A stretch of DNA of 64,000 nt from Diplonema papillatum. Taxonomy: Eukaryota > Euglenozoa > Diplonemea > Diplonemida > Diplonemidae. The stretch spans positions 157,410 to 221,409 of the forward strand of contig JAPJBO010000337.1 of NCBI GenBank assembly GCA_030068145.1, in the 5' to 3' direction. Position numbers and translations under genes: made by a program. Shown one piece after another: positions 55,901 through 64,000 of the stretch. Position 1 is the stretch's first letter; every line of letters begins with the position of its first letter. The notes beneath the pieces were generated by a model. That model made no database searches, was not told the DNA's origin, and saw only the letters and a program-made list of their open reading frames with translations.

Positions 55901-56087
55901 CCTCCTGCACCTGTTGTGCCGGTCTGGCCGACTGGGCCTCGTCCTCGATGACGATGGTGACGTCGTGCGTGTCGTCTGTCGCGTATCCGCCGCCGCCGTC
56001 CCGGCGGTGGGCGGCCTTCCGGCAGAACTGCACGAAGTCTTCGAGTCGCCGCTCCAGCGACTGCGTGCGCGCTGCGTCACGCGCCAT
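52998..56087 (-). CDS. 1029-codon disordered and coiled-coil protein
   Basis: I start at ATG 56087 (MARDAARTQSLERRLEDFVQ), where GC-rich coding sequence begins; the upstream in-frame extension is spacer-like. Residues 1-400 are charged and disordered with several RVxW/RATWDVLK motifs. Around 425-530 a helix-rich segment (LQLYASGVASRRERDLACAI, ALEKERAEAQVAVRQLRGAR) leads to FACVHPFTPTITPYP. The pairing of LYxxGVxxRRER with FxPxI is common in flagellar or cytoskeletal proteins of Euglenozoa. A Ser/Asp-rich centre follows, then a segment near residues 880-960 (GRMEFFDLDSAEMDVGASAG then VTWDQFMVLLHKH) resembling a degenerate EF-hand. The last about 80 codons become less GC-rich, so the true 3' end may be spliced. 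Probably cytoskeletal; inference only. Confidence 0.75.
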   Translation of the reverse strand: MARDAARTQSLERRLEDFVQFCRKAAHRRDGGGGYATDDTHDVTIVIEDEAQSARPAQQVQEVSKESRIAWASEVPAAAPAEEHPRPGGSPPKEPAPLAPHDGNPPQPAPPAPPPPPPPETGGAVVLSAIPGNSEHVASAVPPAKPTHRVAWGAPQLHTASRSTSRRKKQDAQEPRTYDRPPAKPAPRRQTSVPVGQRAGGARGAEGQRKRVWTGQTRQAASQGVRRQDSPETAVQRGRQLEQASTQLRRINDQNASRATWDVLKVHREGSPEPRHVRQKAAEAGAALSRIANATRGGWDAPPGVTRGASPPTNGRSSTPPAARERAKGHVGAAAGLQVSRTQTEPIAGPATERRGWGQGGQHEPKGQCPDPGVYRVAGGRVEKGGAGEACLQLYASGVASRRERDLACAIAALEKERAEAQVAVRQLRGARRTTSAHARQHAAALHGDARAIERKKRDLRLASERTFACVHPFTPTITPYPLDPARRRAANAAADDATSPQPRPASPPKRPPPFRFGHPDHPLPDPSARRARSAGGSAARAKSRSVSPAPKAPSGSREDRGRRLSSAPSRLSRVLTGLLGDEGGAGEGVGRATARPEDPRGSTAVVPAQPPSPAGKVLPDPATEDLTGSFAQADGGPGEKAHDGVSRREDAETDSDELLELQAYATVRRLNSTDTSDPSADGSDEDDFSARDASEHAASPEFTATDKSANGTFAFTARTSGMHGRRLRRSGKLAEEDAADARPEPTAAESEMASTLDGCEDQPRDERSPALAAAVEAPVRRSLTSPGGIPPAPAGRGLSVSPRGAVPTSVPPLVAKRIFDNSPFVTKGPNLQAKDPLALAASMRADGPLGRMEFFDLDSAEMDVGASAGGVTWDQFMVLLHKHVRAAQPGSNPALLARSKTALNPGKAAALGGEMASLKLSVAKLRGGGSLATLGRAFFEVIGPANACVARQEMTGPETVVDVDSLAVRGYRLISPSNDPASRDPSQWLVSCLNADQWHVLHTCSTPLPVSRGIPSKTFYLHSIRRWA

Positions 56088-57075
56088 TCCTGCGCATTGT
56101 CCGGTCCAGTGGGGGACGAGCGACAGGGTTGCTTCCTTTTTTTTTTTCCTGTGTGTTCCAGAGTGAAAAATAGCTTGAAACTCCACGGTTTTGACGGCAT
56201 TTGGAATGTTCTTTCGTGAACACAGCACGTTTGCTGCAATAGGGAGGATGCTGGTTAGGACGACCTGGTGGGTTTTGTCCACGGACTCTACGTTGATCTC
56301 CAACGTGGTGCCGTAGTGTACGGGAGACCTCCTACAATTAGTGGGGTAGCTGGTCCGCTCCGGACTAGACGTACGGCCTGGCCTTCTTCAAGTCTTGCAC
56401 ACCAAGAGACACATCCCACTGAAGAAGATGTAGTAAATCGACCGTATGTGTCCAATAGCCTGCACTGGACGTCGCCAGATTCTATCACTGCAAAATCATC
56501 GGATGACGGAACCCAGCCAGAACTTCCCCAGCCACTTTCAAGTCCGTGAGCGCTGCAGCAGCAGCAATCCGGTCGCGCGCTGCTGCGTACTGTGAAGAAG
56601 GGGAAACGGTTCGTTTGTGTCTTTTTTTTCTGTAGTTGTTTTTCGGCTTCGGACACGAAACCCCTTTTTTTAATAACCGTGATTCCCGGTTACCTTCTGG
56701 CTGGACGAAAGGAGAATGAAAGGGGATAAACTTCATTGGTGGGGAAAGAAGTCGGGGAAGTTCTCTCCGTACGAAAAAGAAAAAAAAGACATAGGCGGTC
56801 AACTAAAGAAGAATCAGCTTGCGACCGGCGCGGACCGATGGGAAACGGAAAGAGGAGCTGCAGAAAGGGGGGTCGAAAGCAAGCCAGCTTCGCGCTTGCT
56901 TTTCGCGGTGGGTGTTTCTCAGTCTCGGAGGGTTGGGCGGGTACGAGAAACACAACCCTCGCGCACGTCCCAGCCCCCTCCGTTCCGCCGCCCCTTTCAC
57001 TTTGAATCTCCTGTTCGCGTTTCCAGGCGCCGTTGCGTGGCCGGGATGTCTTCCTTCTCAGTCCGGAGGTTGATC
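56088..57075. other. spacer, no gene recognised
   Basis: Pyrimidine-rich on the minus strand just upstream of P1 and on the plus strand near 56140 (a T10 run). Short frames on both strands lack coding bias. The T/C-rich stretches could serve RNA processing of the flanking minus-strand genes. Confidence 0.45.
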
Positions 57076-58041
57076 TTAGTCGAAGAGACCGAAGTCCTCC
57101 ATGGCTTCGTCGGACTCGTCTGCCGGCTCGGCCTTCTTCTCCTCCTTCGGTGCCGCGTCGGCGGCCCCACCGGCCGCTGCGGCCGGAGCGCCAGCCGGGG
57201 CTGCAGCGCCGCCGACGTTGGTCATGATGTCGCCGAGGGGCGACTTCGTCAGGAACTTCGCGAACAGCGCCGGGTAGAAGCCCTCAACCTCCAGTTCCGC
57301 GGACTTCACGAGCGCGCTGATCTTGTCGGCAGTGATCTCCAAACCCTCATCGTGCAGGATGAGCGCGGCGTAGCTGTGGGAAGGGAGAAAGTCGTTGTGG
57401 AATGACTTGGCAAGACCCTCGTATATGCACGTTTGATGCTAGCATCAAGTCTTCTTCGAAGAAATGCGTAGTTTGTTTGGAAGCGAGAAAAACAGAATGA
57501 ATCGGAGTTGCCAACCTCCTCGCGGTAGTCCCCGTCCACGTGCGCAAGCACGGCTGCCGGCAACACGTGCACGGCTCAGGGTAGTTGAAGGCCTGTCAGT
57601 AGTCCCGAGGGATGATAGTCCTAATGTAATCCCTTACTAAACAGAAGGGAGTGCAAGACACCGATAAGACGAAGGTGCCCTCAGTCTTCTTCTTTTCTCC
57701 GCGCGCGGTGTTGTGTGCCTCGTTCTTCGTCTCGGGTTTCACTCGTAAACGCAGACCAATCCAAAGTTAAAGCTCGCCAGTGGGTCCTTTGGCAGGGGTG
57801 CAAATCCCCAGTTTAGCGGTACAAAAGACACGAAAGGAAGTTGACACGTGGTTCAAGCAACGCGAAACAAACACTAGCGACACGCGTTCCTTACGCTGGG
57901 CTCTCAATTTCATCACTCACTCTCTCATGTCTTCTGTCTTGCCGCTCGTTTCTTCATCATTGTCTGAAGTGAATGGGCGGCAGGTTGAACAGGCAGAAAT
58001 GAGATGACTACATACGTGCAGGCGAGCTCGTCAGTCGACAT
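57076..58041 (-). CDS. RPLP1: 60S acidic ribosomal protein P1
   Basis: Exon 1 is 58041-58016 (MSTDELAC plus two bases), exon 2 is 57373-57076, and the 642-nt intron runs GTATGT...CCACAG. Joining gives [20 protein letters not shown], exactly the N-terminal dimerisation helix pair of eukaryotic P1, followed by [20 protein letters not shown] and [11 protein letters not shown]. The protein has about 107 residues, the usual length. An Ala/Pro hinge precedes a Lys/Glu stretch and the acidic C-terminal tail [12 protein letters not shown], which binds elongation factors and is the target of stalk-binding toxins. The tail has MEDFGLFD in place of the commoner DMGFGLFD. P1 pairs with P2 and P0 in the GTPase-associated stalk of the cytosolic ribosome. 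This is the best-supported spliced gene in the window. Confidence 0.95.
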
Positions 58042-58722
58042 GTTGTAGAGCGGTTTTGGTGTGTGTTGTGGAGAAAAATGCCCGGTGACCCCTCGTAGCC
58101 TGGTGGTTTCCAATCTTGGTTAAACTGTTGGGGGGCAAAAAGGTTGGCCTAAAGGCTACCACCAGCTGCACGCGCGTCTATCTTCAGCTTGGGCTTGCAA
58201 CTGTTGCTGGAGTCTGCACTTTCGTGTTCCTACTTAGCTCTATTTTCCATCGGTGGGGCAGTTTTTAGCCGGCACCGGGAGGATACAGGTTCGCCGATGG
58301 TTCAGGCGTTTCGGTGCCAACATCGCTCCCGCTTCGGAGGAAGGACGTTGGTATCGGCAATAGACAGACACAGACCTTGACAGCCTCCTTGCTGACACTG
58401 ATTGACCGAGAGCAGTAACAGAGCCAGATTGTGCAGAGCTCCGTGTCACAGGAGAAACAACCTGGCGTGACCATCTGGAATGGAATACCCGCAGTGGGCC
58501 CCCAGTTCGGGAACGAGAAGTGCTCACGCTGGGGTAAATCCAGGGAGGCAATGCAGTGGAGTGCTCCTGGGACGCTGTAGCACCATGTAGTAGAGATACC
58601 ACACCACCACGTAGCCTCTAAGGGGCTCTAAGAGGTAGGTATGGTGATACTAAGGGTGTACGTATACACTACGACGTATGGTGCAGATGCAGTTCCAATA
58701 CCACCCCAGGATGACCTCAGGG

Positions 58723-58922
58723 TCAGGATCCCGTGCGCGCGATCGTGGTGGCATCCACAACAGCTCGTTCCGTCTTCTCCCCGTTTTGGGGTTCTTCGTT
58801 GTTGTGTTTCACGGGGAGGCCTGCCCCCCGCCCCTGCGACCCCTTTCTGTCCAGCCGCACGCCATGTGTCTTGACGAGGACGACACCATCCAAGCGTCCC
58901 TCGAAGACCCGCGCCTTGCACC
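58723..58922 (-). CDS. candidate terminal exon, unknown protein
   Basis: After a long pyrimidine tract (TTTTCCCTTCTGTGTGTCCC, then CTCTTTTCTG) and an AG, the minus strand reads VFEGRLDGVVLVKTHGVRLD, then Gly/Lys-rich sequence to AVVDATTIARTGS and TGA. The VFEGRLDGVVLVKTHG part has strand-turn-strand character. The exact acceptor is uncertain. It may pair with the 60088-60008 exon upstream. No family recognised. Confidence 0.35.
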
Positions 58923-59269
58923 CTTTGATGCACGCGGCCGTGTCCAACAGAAAAGAGGGGACACACAGAAGGGAAAACTGGAAGTGGCGCTTTACTTTGT
59001 TTTTCCTTTGAATCCTTAACCTCATCAAATTACTCTAGCAACGGTCTACAGACAGTTGGTGGGGGAAGAAAATAATGAAAAAGAGTAGGGTGTTGGTGAG
59101 AGATTTGCATGGCGAGTGTGCAAGCAGGGTATGCGCACGCGCAGGTGGGTGCAGATGTGCTTGAAAAAGATCTAACGGTGCATGGACACCCTAGGGAGGC
59201 GGGCATCCGACTCTTTGGACGGGGGGCATAGAAGAAAGACATTTTAAAAAGATAGGAAGTCTCGAAGCA

Positions 59270-59330
59270 GTAAAAAATACTCGGTGGTGTCCCCTGTACT
59301 CACTTCGAAGGAGGCTAGCAGGGGGAAGTG
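59270..59330. repeat. dispersed repeat family R4, partial copy 3
   Basis: AAAAAATACTCGG and CTCACTTCGAAGGAGGCTAG match the left part of the R4 copy at 34715. The copy stops at AGGGGGAAG. Next to it, at about 59347-59375, GGAGGCTTTTCGTGTTATTC matches a block near 8957, so two repeat families adjoin here. Confidence 0.55.
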
Positions 59331-60007
59331 TGAAAATGAGGTTTTGCCTGGAGGCTTTTCGTGTTATTCTGCAGATGCTTCACGCTACATTTCGTGTGTC
59401 CTCTTAATTATGGTTAAGTGCGCAGATGGTGTCAGCCGGTGAAGCTTCGACGCCGCAGCCGAAGCGATGATTGTTGACCCACGATTACCTGTGCCCTCAT
59501 GCAGCTTATCTCTCCTCAGAATTCGCAACTGGGCGGCCACCTCGAGTACTTTTCACAAGAGCAGGTGCTTCAAGAGACGAAAAGCGGGGCATGTATGTTT
59601 AGAGCTGGTTTAAAGAAAAGGTTTGAAACGACGGGGGAAGGGGCTGCGCCTTTTCCTCCCTTGTGGCTCGGAGATGACGCGCATGCACGCAGCCGGAGAC
59701 GTCAAAGCCAAATAGACGCGTGGTTGCATGTTGGGGGTTCTCAATATCCTTGCATGGAAACTTGCCACTTTAGGTCATGGTTGTCCTCTGGGCCAGAGGT
59801 GACAAGCTTCGTCCCAAGCAGAACGGAGCGCCACGAAGCTTGCGCTTTCAAGTAAGTATGCAGATACATAGACTGCAAGCGAAGCAAGTGCCGGACATTA
59901 TTGGCTAAATTTTACTTCTTTCCTGGGGGATCACGCGACGACGTCAAGTGCTGATCTCCGCGGTATCGCATCCAGGGATTTCGGTCGTTGGTGGTCTTGT
60001 TTCTCAC

Positions 60008-60088
60008 CTCATGGTAAGCGTACTTTCGGACACTGCATGCCGGATATAGCGCCGGCGGTCGTTCGGGCAGCGCCTTTGAACAACAAAT
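60008..60088 (-). CDS. candidate 81-nt internal exon
   Basis: Acceptor TTTTTTTTGCAAG|ATTTGT and a perfect donor CATGAG|GTGAGA enclose 27 codons in phase 0 on both sides: ICCSKALPERPPALYPACSV then RKYAYHE. The splice signals are among the best in the window and the peptide looks natural, but the other frames are also open. No family assigned. Confidence 0.35.
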
Positions 60089-60990
60089 CTTGCAAAAAAA
60101 AGCTGCAGTTTCCTCGTTACCGTTGTGTCAGGTTTATTCGGCTGTTCGTTTTGTCTTGCCACGGAAGAAAGGTAGCCGTTCCGTAGGTTTGCGGGAGACC
60201 GACAACGTCTGCTGCTGCGGTATGGGTGGGTGCTCGGGTCTAAGAGCGGAAAAGAGACCAGATGAAGGTGACGAGGGGCCCACTCGAATCCTTTGCTCGG
60301 CGGCTCTTTTTCCCCTAGGCCCGATGCCATCACAAAAGGATCTTAACAGAAGCTCGAAGGCGACCCTTTCTCACACGACGACGGGCACACTTGATTTCTA
60401 AAATGTGGGGGGGGAAGGGAAGGACGGGGGTTGTGAAAATGGGGACGGGTCATCGTCCGGCACAGAAGAGCCCAGTGGATCCGACGGGTAATCATCTAAC
60501 CGTCTATCTATCAGTAGGTTGCCACGGTATGCGGCCGGCGTCACTCTTTTGAAAACATTCGCCTCCTTGCTGCGCGGTTTGCGTTGCGATCGGTGAGCGA
60601 TTGAGTGAGGGAGTGGAGCCCTGCGGTATCACCAATAGGCGCTGCACGTCTTGCTCGGGAGGACGAAATGGGGTCAAGTCACTGATCGTGACTTGACCCG
60701 ACGCTCCTTGTGGGCTTGATTGATGAACAACTACTCGGACATTGAATAGCTCGCGTACCCTAAGTGGCCCATGTAGAACCAGTAATCCACTTCGGGTTCA
60801 ATGGAGGCACCCTACCGGACGCGTATCCACTCGAAGGCCGAGGATGGGCCGAAGGCGATGCATGTGCGCCTAATTTTGTGGGGGGGGAATGTTTCTTGGG
60901 TTTGAAGAGCGCGTGGTGCTTGCACCACTGAGGCCAGGTTATTTAACCGCGGATTTAGTGAAGGATTGTTCAGGAAACGGGGGGGGCGAC

Positions 60991-61151
60991 CTGTCTGCGG
61001 CTGTTCGCAGGGCAGTGCGAGCAGGCTTCTCAACCAACGTCGCCGAGAGAGCTTTACAGTTGCGCTGAGCACGAGCAAGGAGACGGCGAGCCACGTGGCG
61101 GGCGGCTGCCGTTCGCGCCGACTCGAAGCTTTGCGCGGTCTCAAGGCCGTG
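60991..61151 (-). CDS. candidate exon, Ala/Arg-rich helix
   Basis: From an acceptor (CGAATCATAG|CACGGC) to a donor (GACAG|GTCGCC), 161 nt read HGLETAQSFESARTAAARHV, then ARRLLARAQRNCKALSATLV, an amphipathic helix. Entry phase 0, exit phase 2. GC content and periodicity favour coding, but the alternative frame is open too. Possible helical segment of an RNA-binding or organellar protein; unassigned. Confidence 0.35.
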
Positions 61152-61278
61152 CTATGATTCGCCTCGGCCCGTCTATTTTCTGAGGTTCACTCCGGATACG
61201 AGACTCCGTCTGCACGGGCAAGGCTCGTTCTTCGCCCCCGCAGGCAGAGTTGCGCGCATGTACCTGTCTCATTTAAGA

Positions 61279-61374
61279 TCAGCTCTCTTCTTCTTCCTCG
61301 TCGTCGTCGTCTTTCTTCGTGACTCCATGCGATATGACGCAGGTGTGGATGCCAAGTTCGGGCGCCTCTAGTTC
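61279..61374 (-). CDS. candidate terminal exon with acidic tail
   Basis: After ACACAG|GAA the minus strand reads ELEAPELGIHTCVISHGVTK, then K, four Asp, five Glu, Ser and TGA. A hydrophobic strand followed by a Lys-Lys and a pure acidic tail is a common protein ending (nuclear, ER or chaperone proteins). An in-frame stop lies 33 bases upstream of the acceptor, so it must be a 3' exon if real. Its upstream exons would lie under or beyond the LINE insertion at 61.75 kb. Confidence 0.45.
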   Translation of the reverse strand, partial: ELEAPELGIHTCVISHGVTKKDDDDEEEEES

Positions 61375-61677
61375 CTGTGTGTTCAAGACGTTCGTCGCGG
61401 TCGATGGCTATCAGATGCTTGCTTCTTGCCTATCACACCAAACACCCGATGAGCCGACTGAAAATAGGAACGTATGCGCAATGCACACGTGCCGACAGAA
61501 GTATACGCGCAATGCACACATGCAATTTGCCAGAAACACGAGTTTGTTGTTCAAACATCGTGGTGTTCGCTTCTTCGGGTCCATGCAAGATACCTCCCAG
61601 TTTAATTTGAGTATCACAAACGGGGCGCCCTCCATTTCATTTCCCTCTCTGGGATGGCTGCCGAACCTACAGAGAGA

Positions 61678-61696
61678 GAGTGTGTGTGTGTGTGTG
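61678..61696. repeat. (GT)n/(CA)n simple repeat at the LINE 3' side
   Basis: GAGAGAGAGTGTGTGTGTGTGTGTGG on the plus strand, i.e. CA then CT repeats on the minus strand, about 55 bp beyond the last ORF of the LINE. Several RNase-H-bearing LINE clades end in simple repeats rather than poly-A, so this could be the element's 3' tail. That link is inference. Confidence 0.6.
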
Positions 61697-61751
61697 GAAT
61701 TCAATTATGGGTAACCCCTGCTGCGGAATATAGCCCAGGCTTTTAGCTTTC

Positions 61752-63092
61752 TCACGTCACAGCTGATGCTCCTGCCGTCTGCTCGCGGTGTCCGCGCGGT
61801 GTTCGGAACTGCAGCCTTGTTTGATCTAGGCTTCCTGCTTCGTGGCCCATGTGCTGCATGGCGCAGCAAGTCGCCGGGGGTAGTCGTCGCCTTTTGCATG
61901 CGCTGCACCGAGGCGCGTCATGCCTCGCACATCTCGCTGTCGTATTCACGGCTCGCCTCGCCGCTGGTCGGGATCGCTGACTGCTTGTACCCTTCTCCTG
62001 CTGCCTTCCCTTCCAATCTGCTGCTTTCTCCCACGTCGCCTTGTAGAATTGCTCCGGGTGTACGCTCGCCGCCCATGTCTCATGCGCCTTTACAAACGGG
62101 TTCGACTGTGCCATCGCGTCTGCGGTCGGGTTCCATTGGCTCATTGCCAGCAACACTGCTTCGGTTTGTGGGGCGAGTTCTGCCCGGCACGAAATGCCTT
62201 GCATGACCCCGCCGCCCAGCGCTGTGGCGCTGGTGACATTGGCCACGTGCCCACAATGCCATGCTACGCCACTGATCCGTGTCACCACGCTGGTGACTGC
62301 TCGTAGGGACTGGCTTTTCGCCAGTGCGCTGTTCCTGTAGGCATCGTATTGCGCGTTTACTGTCCCTACTTGCGCACCGGTTTCTGCTTGGACCATGTCC
62401 ATGGCCGCGTTGCTCAACGCGTCCGCGTCGATGTTCCTTCTCCGAAGCACGTGTTCCAGGTTGAACGAAAATCGCGGCGATAGGTCGGCCATGTTCGCCG
62501 TCGCTTGCAAGAAATACGGTCGCAGGATGGAGTTGCACACGGCCGTCCCATTTACCGGGCCTATCACTACTTGCGAGTCGCCCCTGACCCTTACCGGCCC
62601 TTCCACGTTCTGCGGCTGCTCCCTGAGCAGTTGTATGCCTGCAATCAATCCGTTGAACTCCGCCACGTTGTTGGTGACACGTCCCAGAGGAATCTTCGCT
62701 TCTGCCATCTTCCTTCCGTCCTTGTACAGTACTGCTCCGGCCCCGGCTACTGCCAATGCAGTTCCGTTCTGTCGCGAGCCGCCATCAAAGTACAGGCACA
62801 GGCCTGCCGTCGTCTCGCTCCGTGGTAGTACCTCTCGGGCTGTTGTCGGCTTAACTGCTGAAGCTGCCGGCGGCTGGATTCGTCGGTTCGCCACCTCCGG
62901 CAGTCGCATACCCGTCGTGATCTCGAAGTCAATGGCGAGCTCCATGAATGTCACCGCGTGCTCCGAGCCGACGTGCGCTCTGCTTAGCCACCAATGCATG
63001 GCGTTCCACAATTCGCTGCTGTGCTTCCACTGCTGTGTGATCGTTTCGGCTTCGAGTTTTGGAATGCGGACCCTGACGTTCTCCACCCCCAC
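61752..63092 (-). CDS. LINE polyprotein C-terminus with RNase H
   Basis: Begins without a proper start in the frame that follows the G5 run. After about 75 linker residues, RNase H appears with all four catalytic acids in order: LCLYFDGGSRQNG (Asp), TNNVAEFNGLIAG (Glu), VRVRGDSQVVIG (Asp) and LRRRNIDADALSN (Asp). A C-terminal region of about 200 residues contains HCGHVANV and SCRAELAP. RNase H removes the RNA strand during target-primed reverse transcription. Conservation of every catalytic residue suggests that this copy is young, or was until recently under selection. Confidence 0.85.
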   Translation of the reverse strand: MGVENVRVRIPKLEAETITQQWKHSSELWNAMHWWLSRAHVGSEHAVTFMELAIDFEITTGMRLPEVANRRIQPPAASAVKPTTAREVLPRSETTAGLCLYFDGGSRQNGTALAVAGAGAVLYKDGRKMAEAKIPLGRVTNNVAEFNGLIAGIQLLREQPQNVEGPVRVRGDSQVVIGPVNGTAVCNSILRPYFLQATANMADLSPRFSFNLEHVLRRRNIDADALSNAAMDMVQAETGAQVGTVNAQYDAYRNSALAKSQSLRAVTSVVTRISGVAWHCGHVANVTSATALGGGVMQGISCRAELAPQTEAVLLAMSQWNPTADAMAQSNPFVKAHETWAASVHPEQFYKATWEKAADWKGRQQEKGTSSQRSRPAARRAVNTTARCARHDAPRCSACKRRRLPPATCCAMQHMGHEAGSLDQTRLQFRTPRGHREQTAGASAVT

Positions 63093-64000
63093 GGGTATTG
63101 AGTTAGCCGATGGTGGTGAGATGTCTCCTGCTCCCTCTCATCACGTATTTGCCTTGCGCGTAGCACGGCCAGGTAGAATCGCTGTAGCCTGCTCACGTAT
63201 TGGCAAGCCTGGCTGTGGTCTAGTGGTACTGGCTGTTGGGCGGGATCCACGCCATGTTTGTGTAGTGGTGCGACGCCACATATACTCAGGCAATTTGGCC
63301 ACGCTGTCCTGTCCACGGAGTCCATGCCGTGCTCCTCCCGTACGTCCTTCCAAGCCTCACACTCCCACCACAAGTGCACCACGGTCTCCCTCTCGTCTGT
63401 GCTGCAATACGGGCAAGTTCCATTCTGCCCCGTCCTGCCTGTTGTGGCCACGGCTCCAGCTATGATGGACCGCAACATCCCCTGTTGGTATCCAGTTATT
63501 CCACTGTCCGGTGTTTTTAGGAGATGTCGCGTCACACTCCCATCCACTCCGTGTGCACATCCTCTCAGATCTTCCCTCCTGTGGCACATCTTTTCCATTT
63601 GTTGGCGTCGCAGCGCCTGGCGCAAGTCGTGCAGCATTATCGCTATCTGCTTCTCTGTCGCGTCCCTTACCTGGAACACGACGAGCTGGCCGATCTCGTT
63701 CGTATACTCGACGGCCAGAGGATTTGCCCACGTCCATCTCGCCTGGCTCAAGGCATCGCGCAACAACTTGTGCGGAGACCCAGCTGGCAAATCCTCTCTT
63801 CGCGTCCAAGCCACTTCTGCCAGTGCCCGTATGCACCGCCACTTCTGGACTTGCCTTACCCACGCCTTGATTCGCAAGTAGGCCGGGGCAGTGAAGGGGT
63901 CCAACCGGTGCCCGTGGTGAAGTACCTGCATGACTACTTCCACTGCTCGTCGACTGGGGCCGGTCCACAGGGCTGTCATGATGGCCTGACGCATGGTGTT
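62984..64000 (-). CDS. LINE polyprotein, post-RT linker and zinc knuckle
   Basis: Open from the window edge; no stop at 64000, so 63994 is not a real start. Contains helical linker sequence (KAWVRQVQKWRCIRALAEVA) and a CX2CX9HX4C knuckle, CPYCSTDERETVVHLWWEC, typical of the region after the LINE reverse transcriptase. It runs on to 62984 out of frame after the G5 run, overlapping the RNase H frame by 109 bp. In the true product the ribosome, or an intact copy, would pass from here into the RNase H frame near 63088. Confidence 0.8.
   Translation of the reverse strand, partial: NTMRQAIMTALWTGPSRRAVEVVMQVLHHGHRLDPFTAPAYLRIKAWVRQVQKWRCIRALAEVAWTRREDLPAGSPHKLLRDALSQARWTWANPLAVEYTNEIGQLVVFQVRDATEKQIAIMLHDLRQALRRQQMEKMCHRREDLRGCAHGVDGSVTRHLLKTPDSGITGYQQGMLRSIIAGAVATTGRTGQNGTCPYCSTDERETVVHLWWECEAWKDVREEHGMDSVDRTAWPNCLSICGVAPLHKHGVDPAQQPVPLDHSQACQYVSRLQRFYLAVLRARQIRDEREQETSHHHRLTQYPWGWRTSGSAFQNSKPKRSHSSGSTAANCGTPCIGG

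Larger units (their letters stand above)
61700..64000 (-). mobile_element. non-LTR retrotransposon, 3' part
   Basis: The window holds the post-reverse-transcriptase linker, a zinc knuckle and an RNase H domain on the minus strand. The reverse transcriptase core and endonuclease would lie beyond 64000. The arrangement RT-linker, CCHC-like knuckle, RNase H and short 3' end with simple repeats fits the RNase-H-containing LINE clades (I, Tad, Ingi and relatives). The frame changes by -1 near 63086-63090, so this copy may be defective, wrongly sequenced in a G run, or dependent on frameshifting. Confidence 0.8.

Overview
This is a nuclear window from a GC-rich, intron-bearing protist. Evidence for a eukaryote: GT-AG introns that restore conserved reading frames (ribosomal stalk protein P1, an AAAP amino acid transporter, an LSM12-like protein), the end of a non-LTR retrotransposon, a TA-flanked MITE, a 39-bp minisatellite, many dispersed repeats, and very long disordered proteins. 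Every gene I trust lies on the minus strand across all 64 kb. One-directional gene arrays are typical of Euglenozoa; kinetoplastids have almost no cis introns, so a diplonemid-like organism is my best guess. That placement is inference: I found no spliced-leader gene and no rRNA or tRNA gene.

Layout, low to high coordinate (genes read right to left). 1-2.6 kb: little recognisable. 2.7-8 kb: three near-identical single-domain rhodanese genes, plus a 3' scrap of a fourth, in a segmentally duplicated block. 8.6-8.8 kb: a possible exon. 10.0-23.7 kb: a giant gene. Its 3663-codon exon opens with an RPA70N-like OB-fold and continues as disordered, repeat-rich, Gln-rich sequence; a phase-compatible helical terminal exon lies across a 2.4-kb intron that carries a 347-bp insertion between 20-bp direct repeats. 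25-27.2 kb: a four-helix membrane protein with a long repeated tail. 28-29.9 kb: a 384-residue disordered/helical protein whose 3' part is followed by two decayed tandem copies. 30-33 kb: hairpin-rich spacer, a 136-codon ORF with a decayed duplicate, and short coding candidates. 35.2-38.5 kb: a two-exon, 11-helix AAAP transporter whose 3' end shares sequence with a downstream tandem array. 39-43.5 kb: repeat-dominated, with a terminal exon, a 39-bp minisatellite, a MITE and a cruciform. 43.7-48 kb: an LSM12-like gene in at least seven small exons, with its Lsm exon tandemly duplicated. 50-51.2 kb: a partial multi-exon coiled-coil gene. 53-56.1 kb: a 1029-codon disordered/coiled-coil protein. 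57-58 kb: cytosolic ribosomal protein P1. 58.7-61.4 kb: several short exon candidates. 61.75-64 kb: the 3' part of a LINE polyprotein with a zinc knuckle and RNase H, interrupted by a -1 frame change and running off the window.

The genes do not form one pathway. The mix is sulfur transfer (rhodaneses), translation (P1), RNA-binding (LSM12), amino acid transport and large, mostly disordered proteins. Two gene styles sit side by side: long, GC-rich, nearly intronless ORFs, and conserved proteins cut into tiny exons. Spacers consist largely of decayed repeats, and several repeats derive from, or share sequence with, the ends of neighbouring genes.
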